The notes below the pieces were generated by a model, which worked only from the letters and a program-made list of their open reading frames with translations, was not told the DNA's origin and did no database searches. Below, piece by piece: positions 34,215 through 42,362 of a DNA stretch of 64,000 nt; positions within the stretch are counted from its first letter, which is position 1, and the number at the start of each line of letters is the position of its first letter. The position numbers were made by a program, and so were the translations under genes. Where the stretch lies: assembly GCA_965206615.1 (NCBI GenBank), contig CBDBKI010000004.1:1-64000 (forward strand), given 5' to 3'. The DNA comes from VXNE01 sp965206615 (GTDB lineage Bacteria > Pseudomonadota > Gammaproteobacteria > Pseudomonadales > Azotimanducaceae).

Positions 34215-34745
34215 ATGCCGGACGTTGACCTGCTGAGAATGTTGGGGGCCGGCTTCCTCGGGGCGCTGTTCGTCAAGCTCCTGGACATTGGGTATCAAGA
34301 GTTTCGCAGCCGGACAGAGCGCAAAAGGTCGGCGCGGCGATTTGTCGACGAGAATCTTGACCCGGTTCTGAAGGCGGCGGACGAGGTCGTTGGGAAGCTC
34401 CGTTCGCTCGCCGGGGACGATTTCAAGACGCTCCGTAGCAGACACTCTACCGAGGTGGGGTACAACGACTTCATAGGCGTTCTGTACCTGCTCGCGAAGC
34501 TGTGGGCAAGTATCGAGCTGTTTCGGCGCGGCGGGCTGATGGTGTCGATCGACAAGGACAAGCGCGGGGAGAAATTCAGCCATTTCGTTGATTGCTTGGA
34601 GTCGCGCAAGGTGCGGATCGTCGACCGGGGTTCGCAGCGTGCTGTGGCCGAGCTGGTGCTTGTACCCGGGGGCGGCGACTTGGATACCATCCCATTCATA
34701 GAGTTTGTCCGGCGCTTTGAGGATGAGCAGCAGACGCAGCGGTGA
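34215..34745 (+). CDS. Unrecognised protein with N-terminal membrane segment
   Basis: From ATG 34215 the protein is 176 residues and begins PDVDLLRMLGAGFLGALFVKLLDIGYQEFRSR, a single hydrophobic segment followed by a basic stretch, so it is probably a membrane-anchored cytoplasmic protein. The body is helical (DENLDPVLKAADEVVGKLRSL). I do not recognise a family. The frame ends at TGA 34743 but continues uninterrupted for another 93 codons to 35024 with equally natural sequence, so this may be one gene with a nonsense change. A start at 34134 is possible but its first 27 residues look random. Confidence 0.55.
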   Translation: MPDVDLLRMLGAGFLGALFVKLLDIGYQEFRSRTERKRSARRFVDENLDPVLKAADEVVGKLRSLAGDDFKTLRSRHSTEVGYNDFIGVLYLLAKLWASIELFRRGGLMVSIDKDKRGEKFSHFVDCLESRKVRIVDRGSQRAVAELVLVPGGGDLDTIPFIEFVRRFEDEQQTQR

Positions 34746-35024
34746 CTGTTGCCAGTTGCGCGCGTACTCGACAGGATGGAGCACACGTCGGACCGGCAGC
34801 GGCTATTGCGATACGGGATCGTGATTCACGCGATGATCGACACGCTGGATCCGCAACATCAAGTGTCGCGTGATAGACCGTCCTACCCCTACAAGCTGTC
34901 GAGGAAGTCTTGGCGCGATCTGAGGTACCGGGTCTTCGGGGTCTACCTGAAGTTCGTGCAGGGCTCCCAGAAGTACTTAGGGCCGCCGAAAAAGGGCGAC
35001 CCTAGAATAAGGAGGCGGCACTGA
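34746..35024 (+). CDS. In-frame continuation of the gene at 34215 after a TGA
   Basis: In the same frame as the preceding gene, the sequence reads VARVLDRMEHTSDRQRLL, IVIHAMIDTLDPQHQVSRDRP and SYPYKLSRKSWRDLRYRVFGVYLKF. A new start at CTG/TTG 34746-34749 or ATG 34788 is possible, but no RBS is evident. It is basic and helical with no known family. If the TGA were TGG, a 269-residue protein would result. No Sec motif or hairpin supports recoding. Confidence 0.45.
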   Translation: MLPVARVLDRMEHTSDRQRLLRYGIVIHAMIDTLDPQHQVSRDRPSYPYKLSRKSWRDLRYRVFGVYLKFVQGSQKYLGPPKKGDPRIRRRH

Positions 35025-35343
35025 GGGACTTTGGCTCCCGCGGGAGCGGCACATCCATCGGGCCGCCTTTAGACGGTTGGGCCAAGCGCTCTCGGCCGCG
35101 TGAGGACGACACTAGCAGATGGCCACACGTGAAGTCCAGCGCAAGCCTTGTCCAACTTGTCCAATGGGAAGCCTGAAGGGGCGGGTCTGGGATTCCCACC
35201 GCCGCCACTCAGGCTCGGGCCACCGCGTCCGGACAGGTCGTGGAAAACGCCGCCTCGGTCTTCAAAGCCGCTGGCATCGCTAACCCCCCCGGAGCCCACG
35301 CAAAGAGCCGCGTTCGTCATTGTCGCTGGGCTCCGTTCGTGGC
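35025..35343. other. Intergenic region without detected gene
   Basis: No convincing coding sequence, repeat or RNA gene is seen in this stretch. A short imperfect hairpin, GGCTCCCGCGGGAGC (35032-35046), follows the preceding plus-strand frame and might weakly terminate transcription. Confidence 0.35.
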
Positions 35344-35730
35344 TCAATCTGCGGACGCGTCCTTAAGGGCGTCAAGTCGCCGCCGGTCCCGCTTCGTCGG
35401 ACGGACCACCGGAGCGGCGCGTCCGAGTTGCTCGTCGCGCCGCCGCGCGGCTTCCGCTTCGCGTCGTGTTATCGAGTCGGCCGTCTCCGCATAGAGTTCG
35501 GCGGCGGCGTGCGCGTTGCCGCGTCGCTCCGCCAGGGCAGTCACCTCGACGGTCCACTCCGTGAACCCGCGCCGCACCGTGAGGGTGTCGCCGGCCTTCA
35601 GGTCCTTGGCGGGCTTGGTGCGGGCGCCGTGCAACCGTACGTGCCCGCCCTCGACGGCGGTCTTCGCCTGCGAGCGCGTGCGGAAGAAGCGCGCGGCCCA
35701 CAGCCACTTGTCGAGTCGTACCGCGTCCAT
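35344..35730 (-). CDS. hslR: Heat-shock protein 15 homolog, S4-domain RNA-binding protein
   Basis: The 128-residue protein opens with an S4 domain (VRLDKWLWAARFFRTRSQAKTAVEGGHVRLHG), followed by AGDTLTVRRGFTEWTVEVTALAERRGNA and a long basic tail (EAEAARRRDEQLG, RPTKRDRRRLDALK). This matches E. coli Hsp15, which recycles stalled 50S subunits that carry nascent chains. In E. coli hslR follows yrfG; here yrfG is the next gene upstream on the same strand, but a 267-bp MITE-like element lies between them and may have broken the operon. Confidence 0.93.
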   Translation of the reverse strand: MDAVRLDKWLWAARFFRTRSQAKTAVEGGHVRLHGARTKPAKDLKAGDTLTVRRGFTEWTVEVTALAERRGNAHAAAELYAETADSITRREAEAARRRDEQLGRAAPVVRPTKRDRRRLDALKDASAD

Positions 35731-35731
35731 T

Positions 35732-35998
35732 TAGTGTCGTGTCACGCGAGTTCTGGCCCTTCAGAGTTTGCCATGCGCGTCAATGCAAGGCGTGGTCCGC
35801 AGGGAATATCGGGCATATTGGCAAGGATCACAACGCGGCAGTGGCGCGCATGGCGAGCTCCCGAAGGGCGCGTCCCACGGGGCCTGTGGCGGTGTTGCGC
35901 CCCTTGGCAATGGGCACCACCATTCCCTGCGGGGACGCGCCTTGCCACAGACCCCGTGGGACGCGCTGAAGCGCCAGAACTCGCGTGACACGACACTA
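35732..35998. mobile_element. MITE-like element with 25-bp perfect terminal inverted repeats
   Basis: Positions 35732-35756 (TAGTGTCGTGTCACGCGAG...) are the exact reverse complement of 35974-35998. The 267 bp between the ends hold a further imperfect palindrome (GCGCGTCCCACGGGG at about 35869 against CCCCGTGGGACGCGC at about 35951) and no gene. The element begins TA and ends TA. It lies exactly between hslR and yrfG. It looks like a non-autonomous transposon, mobilised by a transposase encoded elsewhere. Confidence 0.8.
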
Positions 35999-36649
35999 GG
36001 GCGGGGCGATCTCGTCGAAATCGTCGAACGCGGGAAAGCCCAGGTTCGAGCGCAGGGGTCGCCTGGAGTCGGGGCGCAGGACGCAGAGGAGGTGTCGGAT
36101 GCCGCTGCCGCGTGCGGCCTCGAGCACGGCCGGGTTGTCGTCGATCAGCAGCGTGCGCTCCGGGTCGTAGACCTCCTGTGCGGCGAACGCCGGCCAGAAG
36201 TCGGGGTGTTCCTTCGGCACGCCGAAGTCGTGGGACGAGAAGTCTGCGTCGAGTTGGCCCCGCAACCCGATCTTGCCGTCCTTGATGGCGAGGCTCTTCG
36301 GGTGGGCGTTGGTGACGAGCACTGCACGGCGTCCGCTCGCGCGCACGGCGGCCATGAAGCGGGCGGCTCCGGGTCGATAGACGATGAGATCGTCGAGCTC
36401 CGCGTGCAGTCCGTCGATGTCCATGCCGGTGTACTCGGCCCAGTAGTCGAGCGAGTAGAAGTCGAGCGACGGCGCGGCGCCGCGCATGTGCCCGTAGAGG
36501 TGCTCGCGCGCGTCTTCGATGTCGATCGCGTGCACCTCGGCGAACAGCGTCGGCAGGTGCAGGTTCCACAGGGTGTTGTCGAAGTGCAGGTCGATCAGCG
36601 TCCCGTCCATGTCGAGCAGAACGGTGTCGATTGCCGACCAGGCGAGCAT
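35996..36649 (-). CDS. yrfG: HAD-superfamily GMP/IMP nucleotidase (YrfG-like)
   Basis: The 217-residue HAD hydrolase shows motif I LLDMDGTLIDLHFDN, motif II VLVTNAHPKSL, Lys in HDFGVPKEHP and motif III TLLIDDNPAVLEAA. The FDNTLWN and DFYSLDYWAEYTG segments match E. coli YrfG, a purine nucleotide 5'-phosphatase. ATG 36649 is the family start. The gene precedes hslR as in E. coli, but the MITE-like element overlaps its last 3 bases (the stop codon lies within the element's right end). Confidence 0.9.
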   Translation of the reverse strand: MLAWSAIDTVLLDMDGTLIDLHFDNTLWNLHLPTLFAEVHAIDIEDAREHLYGHMRGAAPSLDFYSLDYWAEYTGMDIDGLHAELDDLIVYRPGAARFMAAVRASGRRAVLVTNAHPKSLAIKDGKIGLRGQLDADFSSHDFGVPKEHPDFWPAFAAQEVYDPERTLLIDDNPAVLEAARGSGIRHLLCVLRPDSRRPLRSNLGFPAFDDFDEIAPP

Positions 36650-36775
36650 GCGCCCATTGTCCCGATATTGCGGACGGTGGCAAACGGAAGCTGTAGCCCG
36701 GAGATCCTTGTTGACGGGAGGCCTTCTACGTGGCAAAGCCATCGGTGTCACCGCCAAACAGCAGGAGGGCCCCGC

Positions 36776-37537
36776 ATGGCGCCCCAAACCGAAGATCCCG
36801 ATGTCGTTCTGCGAGCCGATAGCCGACGCAATGTGCTGAAGGGCGCCGTCGCCGGTCTTGCCGCCGGACTGTTCGCCGCCTCGCGGCCCGCCCACGGCCA
36901 GGACCCCGTCACCGAGGGTGCGCCGGACATTGCCGTCCCCGCGTTCGCCAGCACGCACGAACTCAAGCCGCTGTCCTTCGAGTCATCGAGCCTGAAGGGG
37001 CTGTCGACCCGATTGATCGAGTCGCACTGGTCGAACAACTACGGCGGCTCGGTCAGGGCGCTCAACGAGACGAATCGCCGGCTCGCGGCGGCGCTGGCCG
37101 ACCCGGACCTGCCGGCGTTCACCTACAACGATCTGAAGCGCGAACACCTGATGCGTTCGGGGTCCGTGGTACTGCACGAGCTCTACTTCGACAACCTGGG
37201 CGGTGACGGGAACCCGTCCGCCGATTTGCGGGGCTTGATCGGACGGGCCTTCGGCAGCTACGACCGGTGGGAAACGGAGTATCGACGCATCGCCGCCGGG
37301 CTGGGAGGTGGCTCGGGGTGGGTCGTGCTGGGGTACAACCGGCAGTTCAACGCCCTCGAGAACTACTGGATGGCGGATCACATGCACTTCCCGGCAGCCA
37401 CGGCGCCGCTGCTCGTGATCGACATGTACGAGCACTCGTATCACATGGACTACGGCGCGGCGACGGCGCGTTACATCGACGCGTTCTTCGCGAACATCCA
37501 GTGGGACGCCGTATCAGCCAGAGTAGAAGCGTTGTAG
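36776..37537 (+). CDS. Tat-exported Fe/Mn superoxide dismutase
   Basis: The 253-residue protein starts with a twin-arginine signal (DSRRNVLKGAVAGLAAGLFAASRPAHG). The mature part matches iron/manganese SOD: first metal His in ESHWSNNYGGSV, second in VVLHELYFDN, then Asp and His in VIDMYEHSYHMDYG. The His after ESH lies where SODs have H-x4-Y. A strong RBS (GCAGGAGGGC) precedes ATG 36776. Export implies protection of periplasmic or cell-surface components, or service to an exported flavin/quinone reaction. Divergent from yrfG. Confidence 0.88.
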   Translation: MAPQTEDPDVVLRADSRRNVLKGAVAGLAAGLFAASRPAHGQDPVTEGAPDIAVPAFASTHELKPLSFESSSLKGLSTRLIESHWSNNYGGSVRALNETNRRLAAALADPDLPAFTYNDLKREHLMRSGSVVLHELYFDNLGGDGNPSADLRGLIGRAFGSYDRWETEYRRIAAGLGGGSGWVVLGYNRQFNALENYWMADHMHFPAATAPLLVIDMYEHSYHMDYGAATARYIDAFFANIQWDAVSARVEAL

Positions 37538-37640
37538 GGAACGGGCTGGTCCCGTCCCGTCTCGAATTCACCTAGGTCCCCGGGCGACCACAAGGGTCGG
37601 GGACGGGGCGGACCATTCCATTAAGGGTCGCCCCTACAGG
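37534..37640. repeat. Dispersed palindromic (REP-like) repeats, three units
   Basis: Three units follow the SOD gene: GTAGGGAACGGGCTGGTCCC..GAATTC, then GGGCGACCACAAGGGTCGGGG, then AAGGGTCGCCCCTACAGG. The palindromes could fold and stop transcription from both sides, since SOD and the LLM oxidoreductase are convergent. Confidence 0.6.
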
Positions 37641-37705
37641 ACCGGGCGCGGGAGCTGATGAGCGCCCGTGACGGGGAGGGGCTGCCTGGTGCGTCGGGGC
37701 CTGGG

Positions 37706-38788
37706 TCAGATGGCCGCGTTGACCCTGGGCATGACCTCCTCGGCCAGCAGCGACATGGAGCGCTGCATCCGCTCCTTGTCGGTCCAGTCCTGCGCCGTGA
37801 GCATCAGCGTGCCGAAGTGGCCGATCTCGTCGCGCAGCGCCAGGATCTTCTCGGCGACCGTTTCCGGGCTGCCGTAGATCGTGTAGTTGTCGCGCAGCGC
37901 TTCGTGCCTGAGGTCCGCCGGGTCGTCGCCCTGGTTGACCACGAAGGGGCCCTTCATGTCGCCGCGCTCGAATATCCGGAACAGGTAGCTGAAATACCAA
38001 TCCGTGCTGGCTTCGGCCGTCTTGACGAATGCCTCGGCGGCCGCGTCGGTCTCGTCCACATGGATGTTACGCGCGACACGCCAGATCTCGGGGTCGGTCG
38101 GGTGACCGGCCTTGGCCGCCGCCTCGGCATAGACCTGCCAGTGCGACTTGACCGACCAGGTGCCGATGAAGTTCGCGGAGATCGGGATGTAGCCGCGCGA
38201 GCCGGCGAACTTGATCGAGCCGGAGAAGGGACTCATCGCCGAGACGGCCAGCGGTGGATAGGGTTTCTGATACGGCTTGGCCATGTAGCCGAGTCCGATA
38301 TCCTCGTAGATCCAGTCCTTGAGGGAGATCTGCCAGTACTCGCCGTTGAACTCGTAGGGCGGGTCCGAGGTCCAGATGTCGATCATGATGTCGATCGCCT
38401 CGACCATCATCGCGTTGCGGTCCGCCTCCATCACGCCGAAGAGCTCGAAGTCGGGCGCCAGGCCGCCGGGGCCCACGCCAGCTATGTAGCGCCCTTTCGC
38501 CAGGTGATCGAACAGGGCGATCTGCCCCGCCGTCACCGCCGGGTGGTACTGCGGCAGGCAGATGACGCCGGTGCCGCAGACGATCTGCTCGGTCTGGGAC
38601 AGCACGTGCGCGAGGAAGAGCAGCGGCGACGTGATCTGTTCCGACTTGGAGCTGTGGTGCTCGCCCACCCAGGCTTCGGAATAGCCGAGGCGGTCGGCGA
38701 GGACGATCGCGTCAATGTCCTCCATGAGGGTCTGGTGATAGTCCCTCGTGTGATTGTGGATCGGCATCATGAACAGGCCCAGCTTCAT
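37706..38788 (-). CDS. LLM-class (luciferase-like) flavin-dependent monooxygenase
   Basis: The 360-residue protein has the bacterial-luciferase TIM barrel: MKLGLFMMPIHNH, ADRLGYSEAWVGEHHSS, VCGTGVICLPQYHPAVTAGQIALFDHLAKGRYIAGVGPG, and the later YPPLAVSAMSPFSG and LTAQDWTD. This combination is close to alkanal/limonene-type and coenzyme FMNH2-dependent oxygenases. An AGAGGAGAG box precedes ATG 38788. It would use reduced FMN from a separate reductase. The substrate is unclear. Divergent from nudE by 118 bp. Confidence 0.9.
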   Translation of the reverse strand: MKLGLFMMPIHNHTRDYHQTLMEDIDAIVLADRLGYSEAWVGEHHSSKSEQITSPLLFLAHVLSQTEQIVCGTGVICLPQYHPAVTAGQIALFDHLAKGRYIAGVGPGGLAPDFELFGVMEADRNAMMVEAIDIMIDIWTSDPPYEFNGEYWQISLKDWIYEDIGLGYMAKPYQKPYPPLAVSAMSPFSGSIKFAGSRGYIPISANFIGTWSVKSHWQVYAEAAAKAGHPTDPEIWRVARNIHVDETDAAAEAFVKTAEASTDWYFSYLFRIFERGDMKGPFVVNQGDDPADLRHEALRDNYTIYGSPETVAEKILALRDEIGHFGTLMLTAQDWTDKERMQRSMSLLAEEVMPRVNAAI

Positions 38789-38906
38789 CTCTCTCCTCTT
38801 CCCCGCAGCGCCGCGCACGGGTGTCGACATGGGATACGTGACAATACACCAGTCAGCGGCCTCGCGACGGGCGCGGCCGGCGCGCCGAGCCCATATAATC
38901 CGCCCC

Positions 38907-39455
38907 ATGCCCCTGCCCGAAATACTGAAGGCGACGCGCATCGCCGAGAGCCGCTTCTTCCATGTCGAGGCCCTGGACCTGCGCTTCTCGAACGGCGTGG
39001 AGCGCCGCTACGAACGGCTCCCGCCCAGGGGCCGCCAGGCGGTCATCGTCGTCGCGATCACCGCAGACGATGAGGTGGTGCTGGTCCGCGAGTACCTCGC
39101 CGGCCTGCACAAGTACGAACTCGGTCTGCCGAAGGGCACGGTGAGCGGGCCGGGTGAGACCTTCGAGGAGGCGGCGGACCGCGAGCTGAAGGAGGAAGCG
39201 GGTTTCGGGGCGAAACGCATCGAATACCTGCGGGAGTTGAGCGTTGCCCCGTCCCACATGGGCTTCACGGTCCACGCGATGCTGGCCCGCGACCTGTACC
39301 CGGAGAGCCTGCCCGGCGACGAGCCCGAACCGCCGGAGGTGCAGACCTGGCCGCTGGCGTCGATCGACGACCTGTTCCTGTCGAGCGAATTGAGCGAAGC
39401 GCGCTCGATGGCGGCCATCCGCATCGCGCAGATCCACATGCAACGTGGAGACTGA
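38907..39455 (+). CDS. nudE: ADP-compounds hydrolase (Nudix, NudE-like)
   Basis: The 182-residue Nudix hydrolase has the complete box GxSGPGETFEEAADRELKEEAGFG. Flanking sequence (RFSNGVERRYERLPP, REYLAGLHKYELGLPKG, VAPSHMGFTVHAMLARDLYPESLPGDEPEP) follows E. coli NudE, which hydrolyses ADP-ribose, NADH and Ap3A. ATG 38907 is the family start. cysQ begins 3 nt after the stop, so they form an operon; both enzymes handle adenine nucleotide by-products. Confidence 0.92.
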   Translation: MPLPEILKATRIAESRFFHVEALDLRFSNGVERRYERLPPRGRQAVIVVAITADDEVVLVREYLAGLHKYELGLPKGTVSGPGETFEEAADRELKEEAGFGAKRIEYLRELSVAPSHMGFTVHAMLARDLYPESLPGDEPEPPEVQTWPLASIDDLFLSSELSEARSMAAIRIAQIHMQRGD

Positions 39456-39457
39456 CC

Positions 39458-40291
39458 GTGCGCGAGGACGACGCGGCGGCGCTCCACGAGGAACTGATCG
39501 AGATCGTGCGCCGTGCCGGCGCCGAGATCATGGATGTGTACGCGACGGACTTCGATGTCGATACGAAGTCGGACAGTTCGCCGGTTACGGCGGCCGATCT
39601 GCGAGCGCATGCGGTGATCGTCGCCGGGCTGCGGGGGCTGGCGCCGGAGTATCCGATCCTGTCCGAAGAGTCCGAGCCGCCGGAGTTCGAGATCCGCAGG
39701 ACGTGGTCGCGGTATTGGCTGGTGGATCCCCTCGACGGCACCAGGGAGTTCGTCGGCAGGAACGGCGAGTTCACGGTGAACATCGCGTTGATCGAGGGTC
39801 ACCGGCCGGTGCTCGGCGTGGTCGGAGTTCCGGTCAGGGGCGAGGTGTTCCTGGGCGACGTGGCCCTGGGACGGGCCTACAAGGAAACACCTACGGGACG
39901 TCAGTCGCTGGCGGCGCGGGCCTTCCCGAAGGCGGGCGGTCTCACGGTCGTGACGAGCCGCAGTCACGGCAGTGCACGACTCGAGAGCTATCTCGACGGG
40001 GTCGCAGCGGCGCTCGGGCCGGTGACGCGCAGGTCCATCGGCAGTTCGCTCAAGCTGTGCCTGCTGGCCGAGGGCGAAGCGGACTTCTACCCGCGCCTCG
40101 GTCCGACGTCGGAGTGGGATATCGGCGCGGCCCAGGCCGTGCTGACGGCGGCCGGCGGCGCCGTGCGGCGTTTCGATGGGCGGCCCCTCGACTACAACGC
40201 CAAGGCGTCCTTCCTGAACCCCGAGTTCATGGCGGTGGGCGATCCGACGTTCCCCTGGGGCGAGCGCTTGCCGCCGGTACCGAGCGCATAA
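39458..40291 (+). CDS. cysQ: 3'(2'),5'-bisphosphate nucleotidase
   Basis: The 277-residue inositol-phosphatase-fold enzyme shows motif SSPVTAADLRAH, LSEESE, WLVDPLDGTREFVGRNGEFTVNIALI (the metal-binding DPLDGT) and the C-terminal SEWDIGAAQAVLTAAGG. Motif spacing and the FxxRNGEFTV segment are typical of CysQ, which degrades the 3'-phosphoadenosine 5'-phosphate made during sulfate assimilation and sulfotransfer; a sulfotransferase-like gene lies at 45952. GTG 39458 follows the nudE stop by 2 nt. Confidence 0.93.
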   Translation: MREDDAAALHEELIEIVRRAGAEIMDVYATDFDVDTKSDSSPVTAADLRAHAVIVAGLRGLAPEYPILSEESEPPEFEIRRTWSRYWLVDPLDGTREFVGRNGEFTVNIALIEGHRPVLGVVGVPVRGEVFLGDVALGRAYKETPTGRQSLAARAFPKAGGLTVVTSRSHGSARLESYLDGVAAALGPVTRRSIGSSLKLCLLAEGEADFYPRLGPTSEWDIGAAQAVLTAAGGAVRRFDGRPLDYNAKASFLNPEFMAVGDPTFPWGERLPPVPSA

Positions 40292-40356
40292 GATACTGCG
40301 CGCGCGTTGGAAGTTGCTGCGCAGCTTCACGCCCTCTTTCTTGCTGGAGATGAGCC

Positions 40357-40788
40357 TTGGCGGAACTGAAACCGCGCTCGCTCCCCGTGCCCACGCCCGA
40401 GACGCAACACTTCTGGGACGGTACGCGGGCAGGCGAGCTGAGACTGCAACGCTGCCGCGACTGCGGCGACACGTACTTCCCGCCACGACCGTTCTGTCCC
40501 GGCTGCGGGAGCACGGACGTGGAGGTGTATGCCGCGAGTGGCCGCGGGGCACTGCTGAGCTATGTCATCAACCACCGCCCGCATCCGTCCTTCGACGGGC
40601 ACTACGCGATCGCGCTCGTGCAGCTGACGGAAGGACCCACGCTGATGTCGAACATCGTCGACTGTCCACAGACCCCGGCGGCCCTCGTGCTCGACATGCC
40701 GCTCGAGGTCGTCTTCGAGGAACAGGACGATGCCATCACGCTGCCGCTCTTCCGGCCGGCGGCGCAGTCGACGGGAGGTGAAGCATGA
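40357..40788 (+). CDS. DUF35 OB-fold zinc-ribbon protein, third copy
   Basis: The 143-residue protein resembles those at 18235 and 21249 but is more distant. It has the FWDGTRAGEL helix, zinc ribbon (C-x2-C in CRDCGD, C-x2-C in CPGC), and an OB fold with LLSYVINHRPHP and the end ALPLF. TTG 40357 is the start, ahead of the family motif PVPTPETQHFWDG. It overlaps the thiolase start by 4 bp (ATGA), the same order and coupling as in the duplicated block. Confidence 0.88.
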   Translation: MAELKPRSLPVPTPETQHFWDGTRAGELRLQRCRDCGDTYFPPRPFCPGCGSTDVEVYAASGRGALLSYVINHRPHPSFDGHYAIALVQLTEGPTLMSNIVDCPQTPAALVLDMPLEVVFEEQDDAITLPLFRPAAQSTGGEA

Positions 40789-41933
40789 CGGGCGTCGCGA
40801 TCGTCGGGGCCGCGGAGACCACCGACCTCGGCCGCATCCCGGACATGAGCCAGTTGCAGTTGCATGCCGATGGCGCGCTCAACGCGCTGGCGGATGCCGG
40901 CCTCACGGCGTCGGACATCGATGGCGTCGCGACCGCCGGGGCTGCTCCGACGGAGATCGTGCACTACCTCGGCATCACGCCGCGCTGGGTGGACGGCACG
41001 AGCGTCGGCGGGTGCTCCTTCATGCTCCATGTGCGCCACGCCGTGGCTGCGATCGAGGCGGGGCACGCCGAGACGGTGCTCATCACCCACGGCGAAAGCG
41101 GCCGCTCGGGGGTCGGGCGCGGCGGCCGCCCCGGTGGCGGCGGTGCAAGCCTGGCGGGACAGTTCGAGGGGCCCTACGGGGGCATGGGGCCGACGACGAT
41201 GTTCACCATCGGCGTGCTGCGGTACATGCAGGACTACGGCATGACGCACGAGCAGCTTGCCATGGTCGCCGTGGTCCAGCGCGAGTGGGCCGGCCGGAAC
41301 CCGCGCGCGTCCCACCGGGATCCGATCACTGTCGATGACGTGCTCGCGTCGCGCATGATTGCCTACCCGTTCCACAAGCTCGAGTGCTGCCTGGTCACGG
41401 ACGGCGGCGGTGCGCTGATCCTGACGAAGGCGGAGCGGGCGCGGGATTTCCCGCAGCGGCCCGTGCACATCCTCGGCACCGGCGAGAGCGCGGAGACGCC
41501 CATGGTCAGCCAGATGGAGGACCTCTGTTCCTCGCGCGCCTTCCGTGTGGCCGGCGCCGATGCCATGCGCACCGCCGGCATCGGCCATCGCGACGTCGAC
41601 CACATGATGGTGTACGACGCATTCGCCCACCTGCCGATCTACGGCCTCGAGGATCTCGGCTTCTGTGCGAAGGGCGAGGCGGCCGCGTTCATCGCCGACG
41701 GCAACACGCGGCCCGGCGGGGCGCTGCCGCTCAACACGAACGGCGGCGGACTGTCCTTCATGCACTCGGGCATGTACGGGATGTATGCGTTGCAGGAGAG
41801 CGTGCGGCAGATGCGCGGCACGGCCGCCGCACAGGTCGAGGGCGCCGAGGTCTCGCTGTGCCTGGGCGTCGGCGGAATGTTCGCGGCGTCGGGCTGCATC
41901 GTCATGGGGACGGAGGCGACGTTGGGCGCGTAG
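40785..41933 (+). CDS. Thiolase-like protein, third copy
   Basis: This 382-residue thiolase-superfamily protein keeps the pattern of the copies at 17025 and 20039: active-site Cys in VGGCSFMLHVRHAV, then AGHAETVLITHGESG and the late INTNGGG-like LPLNTNGGGLSFMHSGMYGMY. It is clearly diverged from them, so it predates the local duplication. Paired with the DUF35 protein it would act on a different acyl-CoA. Two short hairpins lie just after its stop. Confidence 0.9.
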   Translation: MTGVAIVGAAETTDLGRIPDMSQLQLHADGALNALADAGLTASDIDGVATAGAAPTEIVHYLGITPRWVDGTSVGGCSFMLHVRHAVAAIEAGHAETVLITHGESGRSGVGRGGRPGGGGASLAGQFEGPYGGMGPTTMFTIGVLRYMQDYGMTHEQLAMVAVVQREWAGRNPRASHRDPITVDDVLASRMIAYPFHKLECCLVTDGGGALILTKAERARDFPQRPVHILGTGESAETPMVSQMEDLCSSRAFRVAGADAMRTAGIGHRDVDHMMVYDAFAHLPIYGLEDLGFCAKGEAAAFIADGNTRPGGALPLNTNGGGLSFMHSGMYGMYALQESVRQMRGTAAAQVEGAEVSLCLGVGGMFAASGCIVMGTEATLGA

Positions 41934-41946
41934 CGCGAGCGCGAGC

Positions 41947-41979
41947 GCGAACTTCGTTCGCGTTGGAGTTTCGCCAACG
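41947..41979 (+). terminator. Twin hairpins after the third thiolase gene
   Basis: GCGAAC-TTC-GTTCGC (41947-41961) and CGTTGG...CCAACG (41961-41979) form two compact hairpins starting 14 bp after the thiolase stop, preceded by tandem GCGAGC units. There is no T-run, so termination would be weak or factor-assisted. The GCGAAAC motif recurs at 56985 and 60700. Confidence 0.4.
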
Positions 41980-42362
41980 CGAAACGCCCGTGGAGCCAAA
42001 CGCTGACGCGCGGATCGGGGTCGGGGCGGATCCAGGAAGAGGCGGGAGGCTTGGCCTCACCGGCCGGCTGCTACAAGTGTTTTCGCCCTGCCGAGGAGAA
42101 TGACACTGTATGAATGTACAGACCGGCCAGTGAGGAGTGCCAATATACACACCTCCATTTCCGAAAAAAAGGACGTTTGAGGGTACTGGGCTACACGTAG
42201 CTAAAATGTCCATGAACATCAGTTCCTTAAGGTGAAAGGTTCCATACTATCTTCAGTATTTGGGAGGTCTGTAGCCCGGCTTTCCGGTAGCGGGTCGAAC
42301 GGGCCCGCCGATCGCTGCCGGGACGGCCTTGCCGGCGCCCCCTGGTATCGGGCCGAGTCCCT
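41980..42362. other. Intergenic region, part A/T-rich
   Basis: No gene seen. Bases about 42105-42260 are much richer in A/T (CACTGTATGAATGTACAG, GAAAAAAAGGACG) than neighbours and could contain the promoter of the PH-domain pair. A TACTATCTTCAGTA palindrome-like patch lies near 42245. Confidence 0.4.

Noticed and set aside
34743..34745. In-frame TGA as a fourth selenocysteine codon
   Set aside because: No redox motif (no Cys at +3) and no stem-loop within 16-37 nt downstream.
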